A DNA stretch of 64,000 nt from Ophiura sarsii (GCA_035610835.1 CM069448.1:32273583-32337582); one strand, 5' to 3'; numbered from the stretch's first letter, positions 35,844 through 48,772 are shown. The notes: generated by a model from the letters alone, not told the origin. Made by a program: numbers and translations.

Positions 35844-38342
35844 CTTGTGTGATTTTATCAATCTTTTGATCAATCAAAATTTGAAAGTTCAGCTGAAACT
35901 CGTACTATCTACATTTAGGTGTGCTTTTACATCTGGTTTTATATGAAAGATAAATGATGACCAACAAAAAAATGGGTTTTTTAATTGTGTTTTGAATATT
36001 TTGGCTTCTGGGCATAAAATCTACACTGTTTAATGCAACACAGGAATACAGGTATGCACATAAACAAATCACCACAGAATTACAGCCCCTTTGCTGGATT
36101 GCAACGCATGTTTTGGTATTAAGGTAAAAGTGAAAGCCGTCCACATATTTTTTTGAATAGATATCGATCCATACATCGATGATTTTTGGCTGTCAAGTAT
36201 TATTGTCAATAGACACATTAGGCCTATAGTTTTGTCAGTTCCCAAATGGCGAGCTCACTTACAGCAGGGAATTAATACAGAAAAGCGTACACAATTACAC
36301 ATGATATGCGTGACACTTTTCACGTATGCACGCTAGGATTACCTTTGCACGCAGACGCAGAGATATAAACCGCATATTGTTGGCAATTTGGAACTGACTA
36401 ACCTATAATTAATATACTTTTTCACAATCTTCAACTGGTCAAATAATTTATATTTTTAGGTTGCAAATTGATGTGACAAACTGAATCCGAACTACTGACA
36501 ACTGCAGTCTTATGCTCATCACGTACTAGCCGGTTGCAGGTGGGGGCAAATTTAGGTCGCTCAAGTGGACCATGTTATGGGAATCGCTCACAGCAACTCC
36601 ACGGATCGAGACGACCAGTCACGCACAAGTTTGATTGAAGTCAACTGCAGCGATCCAGGCATGGGCGCCTGTCCTAACTTTTGAAAAGTTGTGTGAGGCT
36701 GCCGCGGACTTGATTGCATTCGATTGAATAACAAACGACGTAAATTACGTCATCGGGAGTGACCCGGATCGCAAACTAGTATGTTATCAGCATTACACTT
36801 CAGTCCTACATAAATTCAGGGCCAGAAAAAAAAAATCAAAATTTCCCTGAAACCTAAATTTAAAAATTTGCCTCTATGGAGAAAATGTCCCCTCAAATTC
36901 AAAAATGTATTTATTTTATTTTTTTACATAAAATTTCTCACCAAAGTAAAAAATGTCCCTCCAAAGTCAACATTTCCCGGGAACCAGATTCCTGAGTTCC
37001 CTTGTTTTTCTAGCCATACATAAACTATTTAGACTGATTGACATCCGTAATTTGTTAAATTTGTAATACATGACCACACTAGCCCAATTTACTCGGGCCA
37101 TCGCCCATCATGTATATGTATGCACAATTAATCAAATTTAAACATACTAAAATGAAAACAGACATGTATTTATCAGGGCCAGTTAAAATGCAAATTTTAA
37201 CATTTCCCTTCATGAAGAAATATGTCCTTGATTTGAATACCTAAAATGTCCTTCTAATGTCCAAATTGTATCTCCAAATTCAACATTTCTCCCAAACGAG
37301 CGTGTTGCGTGCGACGCTCTTCTGAATTCAGGTTTCGCCAATTTGGACTGAACTATAGCACAGCATTTAAAACAAGCTGGTATTGGTGTATGCACTCGCG
37401 CAATAAAGACAAATTCTGACATTGGTCATTGGGGCGTTAGGTGACTCCCCCCAAAGAAAGAAAGCGATCTAAAACTTGTCAAAAAATTTAAAAAAACCCA
37501 GTTCAAACATTTTCAAAAAAATTGTAAACAAATCTTCTTTTTTTTAAATTCTCAAATTCGAAAAAATATGGGTCGATTATTTCAGATTCACTGTATAAAC
37601 TTTTGTTTTAAACTAATATTCATAGCTTAATAGTATAATGTTAAAAACTTATCTCATTGGAGTCAAAATAAAGGCCCCTCCTCCATTTTGCACATGGGTG
37701 CTACCTTTGTCAAAACTGTTCAAAAAATGGCTGTCATGATAATGAAAAAAGTATTTTGATCCTTGTAAAGCAGCAGCAGGTCCATTTAGTTGGCAAGAAC
37801 TATAGGCTTTATTCCATTTTGGTCATTTTATTGGTTCTCTTGGCCCCCTGGGGAAATACCAGCATGGGGGGCTGTTTCTAGTGAATGTGTATATATTATG
37901 TTGCATTTCGTGATCTGTATTTGAAATATTATACCGTGCTTACCAGTGTGCTTACATTTATGTTGAGAGGGCAAATGCCTTGATCAACATCTAGAAGCCT
38001 ATTCGTATAATACTGCTGTTGTCGGGCATCCATCAACATCAATGTATAAAATGTGTGACTCGCGCAACAATGTCTGACGACGTTGACTAAACCCCAGCAT
38101 CAGTAGTATGAACGAACTGTAAGAGGCTTGTTATTAAGTAAGAAAGGAATCAGTTGTTCTCCACCATGCTGTCCTCAATTAGGAAAAAAATAATAATGCC
38201 TATCCTTATATTTTAAATTTTTTAAATCCAAACAAGTTGATTTCGTTTTTCTTAAATGTAGATTTAGATTTTTTTCTTAGCATTTTTATTTTAACTACCA
38301 AAATTCAAATTATAACCAATTTTAAAAACATCATTGAATTAC
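35844..38342. other. Gene-free stretch with degraded repeats
   Basis: I find no exon. Two related blocks at about 36820-37010 and 37175-37310 share aatttcc(c), aaaatgtcc and caacatttc words and begin with (a)gggccag, so they are diverged copies of one repeat. Ends of the gccaatttggaactga repeat occur at about 36389 and 37336. Confidence 0.5.
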
Positions 38343-38518
38343 TATAATCAAAACAAATAATTGTCGACCATAGCGTCACGACTAAATCAGGGTCCCATGC
38401 CTCTGGTGCGTATCGCGACGGCTGGTGCACCTGTTGTTTTGGAATGCAGTGCATCGTAAGAGCGCGTTCAACCTCAGATCTGGACGCTATGATCGACAAT
38501 TATCTGTTTTGTTTTGAG
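38343..38518. mobile_element. 176-bp MITE with TATAATCAAAACAAA ends (copy 2 of 2)
   Basis: The left tataatcaaaacaaataatt then gtcgaccatagcgtc is inverted at the right (ctatgatcgacaattatc then tgttttgttttga). It belongs to the same family as 34277-34564 but is 112 bp shorter. Confidence 0.8.
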
Positions 38519-38620
38519 CTCATGCTCTCCTGTTTTTAATTCGCTGCTGTAAGCAGGTTTGCCAATTTGGAGCTGTCGACTTGAGTATAGTAATCAAATT
38601 TTGGTGAGGATAGTATAGTT

Positions 38621-38847
38621 TAGTTTAATCAGTTCAAAATTGGCGAGAAATATTAGTTTTTTATCTCTCCGAGCGCTAAAGTAATCCAAGCATGTGCGCG
38701 CGATCATTGCCTCATGCACACAATTTTGGTCGCATGCACGCGTCATGCATATGATGCAGTTCGCATGTTACCTTATGCGCGCCCGCATCCTTCTGTATTC
38801 ATTCACTGTTGTAAGGAGGCTTCGCCAATTTTGAGCTTATCAAACTA
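38621..38847. mobile_element. MITE with TAGTTTAATCAGTTCAAAATTGG ends
   Basis: The left tagtttaatcagttcaaaat then tggcga is inverted at the right (tcgccaattttgagcttatc then aaacta) with three mismatches over 26 bp. Related single ends (gccaatttggaactga) are scattered in the window. It sits 17 bp before the next element. Confidence 0.65.
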
Positions 38848-38864
38848 ATATATATACTTTGTGT

Positions 38865-39965
38865 CACCTCAAGTTAGGAAGTGACTTCAGAGCATAACGG
38901 GCTGACGTCACATAATTTGATAACGGGCTGACGGCACATAATTTGATAACGGGCTGACGTCACCTAATTTGATAACGGGCTGACGGCACATCATTTGATA
39001 ACGGGCTGACGTCACATAATTTGATAACGGGCTGACGTCACATAATTTGATAACGGGCTGACGGCACATAATTTGATAACGGGCTGACGGCACATAATTT
39101 GATAACGGGCTGACGGCACATAATTTGATAACGGGCTGACGTCACATAATTTGATAACGGGCTGACGGCACATAATTTGATAACGGGCTGACGTCACATA
39201 ATTTGATAACGGGCTGACGTCACATAATTTGATAACGGGCTGACGGCACATAATTTGATAACGGGCTGACGTCACATAATTTGATAACGGGCTGACGTCA
39301 CATAATTTGATAACGGGCTGACGGCACATAATTTGATAACGGGCTGACGTCACATAATTTGATAACAGGCTGACGTCACATAATTTGGTAACGGGCTGAC
39401 GTCACATCATTTGATATAGGCTGACGTCACATCATTTGATAACGGGCTGACGTCACATCATTTGATAACGGGCTGACGTCACATCATTTGATAATGGGCT
39501 GACGTCACATAATTTGATAACGGGCTGACGGCACATAATTTGATAACGGGCTGACGTCACATAATTTGATAACGGGCTGACGTCACATAATTTGGTAACG
39601 GGCTGACGTCACATCATTTGATATAGGCTGACGTCACATCATTTGATAACGGGCTGACTTCACATCATTTGATAACGGGCTGACGTCACATCATTTGATA
39701 ACGGGCTGACGTCACATCATTTGATAACGGACTGACGTCACATCATTTGATAACGGGCTGACGTCACATCATTTGATAACGGGCTGACGTCACATCATTT
39801 GATAACGGGCTGACGTCACATCATTTGATAACGGGCTGACGTCACATCATTTGATAACGGGCTGACGTCACATCATTGGATAACGGGCTGACGTCACAAC
39901 ATTGGATAATGTGCTGACATCACATCATTTGATAATGGGCTGATGTCATTTGCCAACTTGAGGTA
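38865..39965. mobile_element. Inverted-repeat element swollen by an internal minisatellite
   Basis: cacctcaagttagg at 38865 and ccaacttgaggta ending at 39965 are inverted ends. Almost all of the 1.1 kb between them is the 26-bp array. The simplest reading is a small MITE in which one internal segment has expanded in tandem. Confidence 0.65.
38896..39950. repeat. 26-bp minisatellite, about 41 units, carrying CRE octamers
   Basis: The unit is taacgggctgacgtcacata then atttga. By eye, 29 units contain the perfect palindromic octamer TGACGTCA (the ATF/CREB response element). Nine have TGACGGCA, clustered in the left half, and three have other changes. A shorter atatag variant at two places is 24 bp. 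The minus-strand 113-residue repeat frame is a by-product of a 78-bp (three-unit) reading period and is not a gene. Confidence 0.97.
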
Positions 39966-40693
39966 AAACAGAGTAGTGAAATATTGAGATGTGTATCAAA
40001 GGTATTTTTGTTTTAAAGTTTAATAGACAGCATTTTACAATTGTTTGAATTCAGAAACTTGTGTTATTGCCTTCACTTCCCCTTCAAACGTTTTGTGGAG
40101 AACAACGGTAGACTTAATTAGGATTGATACTAAGTAATGCATAAAACAATGATTGTTGAGTTGAAAGTCAACTGCATCAATCAAGTAATTTATTTTAAGT
40201 GCCTTACATAATAGGTACTGAATTAGGTAACTGTATAGGATAAAAGATCTTCATAGAAAGGTTATTATGAAGTGTTGGGTTGTTTATGTGTTGGAGTTAT
40301 CCATTGTATCTGTCTGTCAGTGTCCGAGTCCTGTCTGTTTGTGATGTATGTCATAGTGTCTGTACATGTTTGTCTGTCTTGTCCGTCCAACCCACATATG
40401 TTAAACAGTAAGTATTATTTAAAGTTTCATTCCAACTTTTCATACCTCATTTTTATACTACTATATTGTATTGTAATAAGCTAATGTAACTTGATGGTTA
40501 TGCCACCATTTTATATATTATGTTGATATATCATGTATGCTAACATTTCTCTCTTTTTTTGTATCATTCCAGCTGATAAAAGAAAGTTTTTCAAAGTGTG
40601 GTACAACTAGTTCACTAATAATGAGTAAGATGTATCGTTGAAAAGTGACGCAATCTGATCCACACCTTGTAAAGTGAGAATAGCTATTAAGAA
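39966..40693. other. Non-genic stretch
   Basis: No exon or element is recognised. A tgtctg/tgtccg-rich patch lies near 40305-40390. Confidence 0.4.
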
Positions 40694-40896
40694 TACTGTA
40701 AAAGTGGAAATTTTCGTGCATGGAAATTATTGCGCTTCACACAATTTGAACAAATTTGCTTGATTTATTTTTGCGATTTTGAGCTTCCTTACATAGACCT
40801 ACATACAAAAGGAATATAATCGCACATTTTTATTTTCGCTCTTCCTGATCTTAGTGCGAAAATAATTGTAGCGCAAAAATGTCTACTTTTACAGTA
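40694..40896. mobile_element. 203-bp MITE, TACTGTAAAAGTGG ends (copy 2 of 2)
   Basis: tactgtaaaagtggaaattt at the left and ctacttttacagta at the right are inverted with one mismatch. It shares ends and length with 20606-20807. Bases near the ends (ttttcgtg, gcgaaaat) extend the inverted repeat inward. Confidence 0.85.
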
Positions 40897-40972
40897 CCCC
40901 TCGCACCTATCACTACCAAGCACTCTATTCTGTGTACAGTTGACTTGATATGCACCTTTCCTGCATTCAGTA

Positions 40973-41464
40973 TACACAGTTCAACAAAAATAAGTTCCCC
41001 TTTAGATTATGCTGATATTTTTAAAATGAGTGACTCGATCGAAACGGTTTTTGGCACACATTAATGTACGTGTTCACCCCAACACTAGAACGGGAATATA
41101 ACTATGCAGGTGTTATAATGCTTGAATGAGCACACATTGAATACCTCAATTCAAAAGTTGCTAAATGATGTATTGAAGGAGGATGGTTAAGTAGCTTGAA
41201 CCAGGGTCTTTGCTTGAACACTGCACATGTACTGCTTGAATGAGCACACACGATATTTAACTTTTAGCAACTTTTGAAATTAGGTATTCCTCCATTCAAT
41301 GTGTGCTCATTCAAGCATTACAACACCTGCGTAGTTATAGCCCCATTCTAGTGTTGCTGTGAACATGTACATTAATATGTGCCAAAAATCGTTTTGATGG
41401 AGTAACTCATTTTAAAAATATCAGGCATAATCTAAAGGGGAACCCTTTTTTGTTGAACTGTGTA
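40973..41464. mobile_element. 492-bp foldback element, TACACAGTTCAAC ends
   Basis: The left tacacagttcaacaaaaata then agttcccctttagatta is inverted at the right (taatctaaaggggaaccc then gttgaactgtgta). The inner arms also pair (cttgaatgagcacacattga with its complement), so nearly the whole element folds into one hairpin. TA at both ends suggests a Tc1/mariner-type target. Confidence 0.88.
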
Positions 41465-42447
41465 GATACGATACGTCATAATTTAAATGGATATAATTCT
41501 TGAGTACAAGGCTTGTCGATCAGATTGCGCTCTTATTATTAACTGAAGATTGTATAGTATTTATAGATCTGAAAGAAAGTATGGTTTGCTTAAAAGTGTT
41601 GGTATTAAAACATTGTTGTCATTAATATTTCTGTGAGAATTATCTCACGCACAGTACAGGTGATGCACCCATAACAAATGAGGGGAGAGGGGGGGGGGGG
41701 GGGGGGGGGTGGCTAGTCAGGCTGAATTTGCTATTGCCACCAAAAATATTCCAAAGGAGTTCTAGCCCAAACCAAACTATCTATGAAGATTATTCAGTCT
41801 CAAGTAAGGTCATTTTCTGATTTAAAAAAGGTGGATGTTCCGATCACTTCAGGTTTGTTTGTTTCTGAAAATGGCTTAACCACACTGTATTTATCCAAAA
41901 AGCTATTGTGATGAGACTTTGCTTTCTTGAATGAAGTTAATCATTGCATTTATGGACACATTAACATGTTTATTCAAATTTGGGTAGGTCAAATTATCCA
42001 CATTTCTTAACTTTGGGAGTCACAGACACCAGACTCCATTTTGGTAGGATTTTGACACATTTGCTCACTTGATTTTAAATACTTACGTAATAGATTATTT
42101 GTAAACACATTGACCACATTCATATTCAAATTTAGGAGTCCAAATCATAAAATCCTATCCAAATAATTACGAGAAAAGTACATATGGGTGGGGGGGGGTT
42201 GGTTTCCTCAAATTGCATGGTCAAAATCGAAAATGTACCGACGGAAGTTAGTATAAAGGTGTTGATAAACATTTTAATTGAGGTAATTTTGTTGAGGCGG
42301 GAGATTTTATATGCTAGGCGGGAGTGCGGGAGAAAGAGTGTCTAGGCGGGAGACTCCCGCCTAATGCGGGAGAGTTGACAGCTCTGGTTTTACAATCAAA
42401 ATGTGGTGCCCAGAGCCAAAAAATTGAAAACTATTACACTGTAAGAG
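41465..42447. other. Non-genic stretch with G tracts
   Basis: It contains a 21-G run at 41689-41709 and smaller G runs near 42187-42198. A ggcgggag(a/t) word recurs four times in 42296-42373. No coding exon is seen. Confidence 0.45.
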
Positions 42448-43129
42448 CATGGCCGTGATTAGGGGGTCAATTTAGGCATGGGTGACCGTGTTTAGGGGGT
42501 CAAATTGGGCATGGGTGACCTTGTTTAGGGGTCAAATTGTGCATGGGTGACCTTGTTAAGGGGGTCAAATTGTGCATGGGTGACCGTGTTTAGGGGGTCA
42601 AATTGGGCATGGGTGACCTTGTTTAGGGGGTCAAATTGTGCATGGGTGACCTTGTTTAGGGGGTCAAATTGTGCATGGGTGACCTTGTTTAGGGGGTTAA
42701 ATTGTGCATGGGTGACCGTGTTTAGGGGGTCAAATTGTGCATGGGTGACCTTGTTTAGGGGGTCAAATTGTGCATGGGTGACCTTGTTTAGGGGGTCAAA
42801 TTGGGCATGGGTGACCTTGTTTAGGGGTTAAATTGTGCATGGGTGACCGTGTTTAGGGGGTCAAATTGTGCATGGGTGACCTTGTTTAGGGGGTCAAATT
42901 GTGCATGGGTAACCTTGTTTAGGGGGTCAAATTGTGCATGGGTGACCTTGTTTAGGGGTTAAATTGTGCATGGGTGACCATGTTTAGGGGGTCAAATTGG
43001 GCATGGGTGACCTTGTTTAGGGGGTCAAATTGTGCATGGGTGACCTTGTTTAGGGGTCAAATTGTGCATGGGTGACCTTGTTAAGGGGGTCAAATTGGGC
43101 ATGGGTGACCGTGTTTAGGGGGGTCAAAT
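42448..43129. repeat. 33-bp minisatellite, about 21 units
   Basis: The unit is tgggtgaccttgtttagggg then gtcaaattgtgca. Variants alternate accttg with accgtg and attgtgca with attgggca. Because 33 is divisible by three, the + strand gives a repeating 11-residue frame (94 residues at 42547-42831). Units of 32 bp (one G missing) break that frame, so it is not a credible protein. Confidence 0.97.
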
Positions 43130-43219
43130 ATCACTTTATGGACATGCTGACATTTCACATACAACACCATTACATGCCATTTCACATGACACTACATCAT
43201 GCCTTAAACAAACCCTCAA

Positions 43220-43700
43220 CATAGTGTTGATTTATTTTCTCAATAGTCTAATATTTTATATATTTTGTGATATGTGTTGCATATCAATGAAAGCTGATGT
43301 GTTTAGCTTTCCAATGATAACATAATTGTAGGAATCCCTTGATTCAGTACTCATCCACTCTCTAGACTAGAGGATGTCTCAATCTGAATGTGCCAAAATC
43401 AACACTATTCTGTGCTTAGCTGCCAATAGTCTAGAGCATCTCCCTTTATTGTATGCAAATATGTTACTTCATAGAACAGACAGCAGACTTGTTCTTTTTA
43501 GCATGAAATAGTGGTGATTTTTGGCACATTGAGATTGAGACCTCCCCACATTCTCAAGCAAGTGGTTGAACACAAAACAAGTGATGCCACAAATGGGGCT
43601 TCGTTGGAAAGATTAACACCAGCTTTCCATTGATATGTAAAACAATGTGACCATATCATGAAACATCTGCAAAATAGGCGATTGACACAAAATCTGAACT
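43220..43700. repeat. Imperfect foldback repeat
   Basis: Two arms of roughly 170 bp pair: catatcaatgaaagctgatg with the complement of ccagctttccattgatatg, and gtctcaatctgaatgtgcc with the complement of ggcacattgagattgagac. The spacer is about 90 bp. The 93-residue minus-strand frame at 43498-43779 is mostly one arm and is not called as a gene. Confidence 0.65.
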
Positions 43701-44611
43701 TTGTTAAGGAGTTTATATCATCGCTGGACTGAAGTAGAGATTTGAAACACTCATCCTGACAGATTCCTATTTCAAGCACCGCTATTTACCTTTGTTCCTC
43801 TTTCAAGCAAAAAGTGGTATTTTCTATTCAGTGTAATCAGTGGGGTAATCGGGAGGCTTATGACAGTTTATCTTTTCAATACCGATGCTTTAAGAAACCA
43901 GACTTTCGGTCCTAACCGGACATTGTAAAAATAGTATTATAAAACAGTATCATAATGTATCGAATAGTAAGCATAATGTTTAGTTAGTATTAAGTACTCA
44001 GTTTAAATGGTTAATGATGTCAAAACATTGCTGTATACCTTGGGTGTCATTCTCTTAAGACCTGAATATACACTGTCACTTTAAGATAGGTCTGACGTCA
44101 GCGAGTAATAATCTATTCACTAGGCGCAGCATTGGTGCCAGGACAGACATTCTTATATTGAATAATTTAGATACCACTTTCGAGCTATTGTTCATGAGCT
44201 CCGTAGCTTTCAGGATCATTGTGATCCGTTAGTTCAGCGCAGTGTTTAATTGCTCGAGAACAATGTTAGTTAATAATTAAAACATGATCAAGCCCAATAT
44301 CAGTCTACAAACTCTACATGCTGCTATTCTTTAATTGCTTTGATACAAATACAACTGCATTTGATTCGTGGGCGACAATACCTATATTTATGATGCAATA
44401 CCTATAACATGCACTCACTGACTGAACTTAACTTGAAGTGACAGAGTATATTTGCTTAAAGTATAGGTACCCAAACATTAATAACCCTTTGGCAAATGCG
44501 AGAGTTATATTGTAAAACCGTGGCAGGTACTAACTGCCGTGGTAAAATGCAATAAACACCCTGGTGAAATTCCACAAACCTCACTCTGACATATATTTTA
44601 TAGATGTCATC
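43701..44611. other. Non-genic stretch
   Basis: No exon, RNA gene or element end is recognised here. A single ctgacgtcagcg site occurs at about 44092. Confidence 0.4.
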
Positions 44612-45211
44612 TACAGGGTGTCCCAGAATGATTTATACCTGGAAAGGTGCATTAATTTAGCTATGAATATGATTGTTATTAATCAAAGTGCTTGTGGTTC
44701 TAACATCTAGGAATTCTGCATTTTAAAAATCAGACATTTCTGACAAAAAGGATGGACTCTTTTGTTAAAAAATAGTAGATTTTCAAAATCATAGGGCATG
44801 TTCTGCACAAAGCTCAATTTAAATGAAATGCAGGTAATTTGCCATGTCCTCTTTTAATTTCCAATTTACAAAGTTGATAGATATCAAAGCTGTTTGTGAT
44901 GTTTTATGAAGCAATATGGTGTGAGAAATTGTTCAGCGTGAGTGATTTATACCAAGCCACGTTTTGAATTTTGGTGTGTGTGAGTTTTTATCAAATGAAA
45001 CGCCTTCAAAGTGAAAAACAGCTTTTCACCAATTTTCAATAATGTCATGCCTTATCGGAACGGATGAAGTTGTCTTGATGAAATTATCAGAATAAGTAGG
45101 AAATGTATTCCCTATTATACTGCAGGTATTAGAATTGAACTGAATGTTGTTATTATATGCTTAATATATATCTTTTCAAACACGGTATAAATCATTCTGG
45201 CACACCCTGTA
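44612..45211. mobile_element. 600-bp DNA transposon relic, TACAGGGTGTCCCAGAATGA ends
   Basis: The terminal inverted repeats are 28 bp with a single mismatch, reading from tacagggtgtcccagaatga into tttatacc on the left and its complement on the right. The outer TA and CAGGGTGT tips fit a mariner-like element. No transposase frame is present, so it is non-autonomous. A lone end of a related element is at 23257. Confidence 0.88.
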
Positions 45212-45841
45212 TTTAGGGTACCATACTGCGTGAGAGCATTGCACAGGACTTGATTAGATTGATACACCTGAAACAAATGCAACCAGAAATCAGGTTTAAT
45301 TTAAATAATCTTGTACATGTATGAGATCAAGAATGTGTAGGACATTTTTCTTTATTTCAAACATAAATTCAGAATAGTGTGCGTAAAATCTCAAATTTAA
45401 TATGATTGCTTGTTTGGCTGTTAAAGAGATTGACAATCACTAAATATCAGTTGCTTGGACATGCTAAGGTAAAAGCACATTTACAACTCATTTAGAAAGA
45501 ATATTGTTTTAAAAATTGTGTGTAAAGCCATCAAAGTTTAAATGTCCTAGAGATTAGTTTAGAGAGTGTTTTCATATTCAAAATCTCAAATTGCTCCAAG
45601 CTCTCGATATCATGATTTTGTGTTTTAAAAAAGAGGTTCCAGTTCCACTTTATAAGTCTGGTTACTTTTTGGGCCAATGTTTCTCCCAAGGTAATTGTGT
45701 AAATGAAACAATACAGGATCCATTTAATTGCATGTTTCATAAAAATCTGTGTGTGATTTGAAAATTATATTCTTATTTATACCAAGATTATAATGATTGT
45801 AATGGAAAGGTATTTTGCACTCTATTATTGGACAATCGGAG
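45212..45841. other. Non-genic stretch
   Basis: AT-rich sequence with no recognisable exon or repeat end. The 69-residue minus-strand frame at 45531-45740 has no domain I recognise. Confidence 0.4.
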
Positions 45842-45931
45842 TAATTATACCCTTCACAGAGGTATTCATAGTGCATGATTTTTAAGAACGACGCATACTA
45901 CCGATGTAGGTGTGCACGGTATAACAGAATT
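45842..45931. mobile_element. 90-bp MITE, TAATTCTGTTA family (copy 2 of 2)
   Basis: It shares catagtgcatgatttttaag and acgcatactaccgatgt with 16286-16400. The right end cggtataacagaatta is intact, while the left end has changed to taattatacc. Confidence 0.75.
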
Positions 45932-48024
45932 ATGCCGGACAATCGAAGCGTCCATTTGACCATGTTTTTCTAGTAGTAATATGTGACATGATTAAAGTGG
46001 ACGAGTCGGATATCAGGAATATTGATGGGTTTTAGGTAAAAAGATGTGAACATTCTTATGTTTTACTTTATTTTCTCAGTTGGTAAATTGTTTGGAACTT
46101 AAAAACTAGGAAGTTCAATTTTGACTAATTTTGCTTGATCATGTCACATATATTATTTTGAACAAACTATACACCGTTTCACCCAATGTATAATTAGAAT
46201 GTATGTGACACCTGTGAGTATCCAGTGTTAGTTAAAATATATTTTTCAGCATTAGATGCACCATTTAGTAGTCAAAGGAGAAACCTGTTCTACGGGCCCC
46301 GCCATTCCAAAGTTGTAGAATTTGAGATTTTTTTCTTTCTTTTCATTTTTTTTTTTTGGAGACATTTTTGGGGAAAAATGAAAAATATTATTTTTGTTGG
46401 ATAATTAAAAAAAGGTTAAATATTCACGAAAATTTTACAACTGGATGTCCTTTGGCGTAATGGGCACTCTACCTGAAAGGTGTGAACATTTGTAAAACAG
46501 GATTTTTGGTTGCTTTATGGGCCCAACAAATGGTGTTTCTATTTGATAGCTGAAGAACGCACCAACTCAAGATTCAGGTGTGAAATAATAACCTGTCTGT
46601 TACACACTCTGATGACACTTACACACACTTATTATGTGGAACAGAGTATAGTTTCAACCTTTCAAATCCATTTGTTGGATAAAGTCTACTTTATGTTCCA
46701 AACATTCATTGATTACACGGTCGAATAAAGTGAATCGTAATTACTATATTATGATAGGCACTTTATTCCACTAAAGACTTGATGCATGGCTGGGACCTTA
46801 AGGACAATGGCCATGTGTTCTAAGCTCGCCTCCTTTCGCGTTACACACGGATTTTGGCTTTCGCGACACGATTTTAACTATAGATACACATTTATATTTG
46901 CTTGTATACGCCCCTGAGGTAGTAAAAGTATACATTTTGTGAAGGGAAATTGCACGAGGAAACCAAATATGCCATTGAAATTATAGTACAACCAAGAACT
47001 AAAATGGTATGATCGGAAATGTTCGGAAAAATATCAGATTTTTTATTTTCAATTTGAGATCCATATATTTTTTATACCTACCCCTATCATTTTTTACTTT
47101 ACATATTTGAATTCCTCATGAAATTGCCCATTAGATGAAATATAATTGTCAAAGTTACTAAGTCGGTATGGTAATTATACCGGTTAGTGACTATCTCCAA
47201 TTTTTATTTTATATATTTTTTAGAATTTCAGAAATATTTGTTTAAGGATGAACCCTTCCCTGATATAAACTGCATTTCTGAATTCCTCTAGTTACAAGCT
47301 TTCCAAAAATGTATACTTTTGCTATCATAGGTTGAACACTTTTTCTGTTATAGTCATTTTTATAAATCCGGTAAATTGAGGCTGATTATTCATGTTGACT
47401 GTGTAGCGAATAGGAAGAAAGCTGATGATCATGGTCTTATCCATGATTTATTAGTTGTTATAAATAGTTGACAAGTCTGTTTGACCACATACTTAAAGAC
47501 TACTAAATATCCTTTAAAATGAGACCAAAATGGTATTTGTATCATTAGAGGATGACTAGTTAATAAAAAGAACAAAGCATGGGATTATCCCCATTGAGTT
47601 TGTACAGGCGGCACCCCTTCCAGCACCACCCCTGGTCCCCAAACATCAAACAGCTGTATCTCCCTTTCTGTATTAGCTATACCAATGCCATTTTGCAAGC
47701 AGATAGCTTGTTATTAGGGCTTTAAAATGATATCAAATTTGTTGAGATAGCTTTTGTGGTTTTAAAAATATTTGAGGAAAATGACAGTATTAAACTAAAA
47801 AATGTAACGGCACCACCCTATTGGGAGGCGAGTTCATAACGTGTGACCATAGTCATTTGTTGCTTAACTACCAAACATAACTTTGACAAATATTCGGTTT
47901 CATTTGTGGTATTTTGCCATTAGCATTGGGCTTCAATTCCTGATGGCAGACACACATGCATTTCTCTGTAATTGATGTCTTTAACCTTTGTTTATTTTTT
48001 ATGCATTAAAATGTACATAATGTA
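45932..48024. other. Non-genic stretch
   Basis: No exon is seen. A weak inverted pair (ctaagctcgcctcc near 46829 and gggaggcgagttcat near 47821) may mark a degraded 1-kb element. A/T tracts are common. Confidence 0.4.
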
Positions 48025-48244
48025 TAGGGTAAAGTCGCCAGTTTTCGGTCAGTGCCTATTTTCGGTCACTTCGCCAAAATCTAGTAATTACATCGGTTGT
48101 CGCCATTTTAAAGCTATACCGGGCATCAACTATGCGGGGTTTTTCTAGCCTTCAGTTTATAACAACGAGGTCATTTTCATTATACGATTTGGGCGAAGTG
48201 ACCGAAAATAGGCGCTGACCGAAAACTGGCGACTTTATACCCTA
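48025..48244. mobile_element. 220-bp MITE, TAGGGTAAAGTCGCCAG ends (copy 1 of 2)
   Basis: The left tagggtaaagtcgccagttt then tcggtcagtgcctatttt is inverted at the right (aaaataggcgctgaccgaaa then ctggcgactttataccct). The interior gtcgccattttaaagctata then ccgggcatcaacta recurs at 63915-64000. Confidence 0.88.
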
Positions 48245-48772
48245 GTTGTTGTCTTAATGCTTTTTGACCAAATTTGACCAAATGGGTGTTTGCCGATGGC
48301 TGAATTTCAACGTGCTTAATACAAATATTTATTATGAGTGAATCTTGGGTTCACACAGCATCCATTTGTTGTCTTTTTTGTGTTCAAAGCATTATGATTT
48401 CAACTTTAGTATATAAATAGTACACCTTACGGTGGAATAACATAAATACCAATAAATAAGTATTTTGCAGCTGTAAAGGGATAAATTAAGGGACATTTCT
48501 CTAATTCCCTTAAATTCCATTTTTGCCAAAGTTTATGATGGTGCTCATACATTCAGACCACATGTATTATTATCTAGTGCCATGTAAATAAGACTAACTT
48601 TTATTTTTTATTTTGTTAACTCATATATCCACTCATTTATTGACTCATTTTGTAAGAAATTCTATTTTTTATTTTTGTTAACTCTAAAAATCTGTAAATG
48701 CGTTGATAATAAAAACACCTGTTAACACGACATGCTGGTGAATTTTGAATTTTGTTGTATTTAGTATTAATA

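Noticed and set aside
39012..39353. 113-residue minus-strand frame with repeated CRQPVIKLCDVSPLSNYV-type sequence
   Set aside because: It is the 26-bp minisatellite read through at a 78-bp period. It has no unique ends and no splice context, and it breaks where units are 24 bp.
38896..39950. CRISPR-like array
   Set aside because: The units are contiguous with no unique spacers, and the context is an animal genome.
42547..42831. 94-residue + strand frame of 11-residue repeats (RGSNCAWVTLF)
   Set aside because: It arises because the 33-bp unit is divisible by three. Units lacking one G interrupt it and nothing outside the array extends it.
43498..43779. 93-residue minus-strand frame
   Set aside because: It lies in an arm of an imperfect foldback repeat and the composition is not that of a conserved protein.
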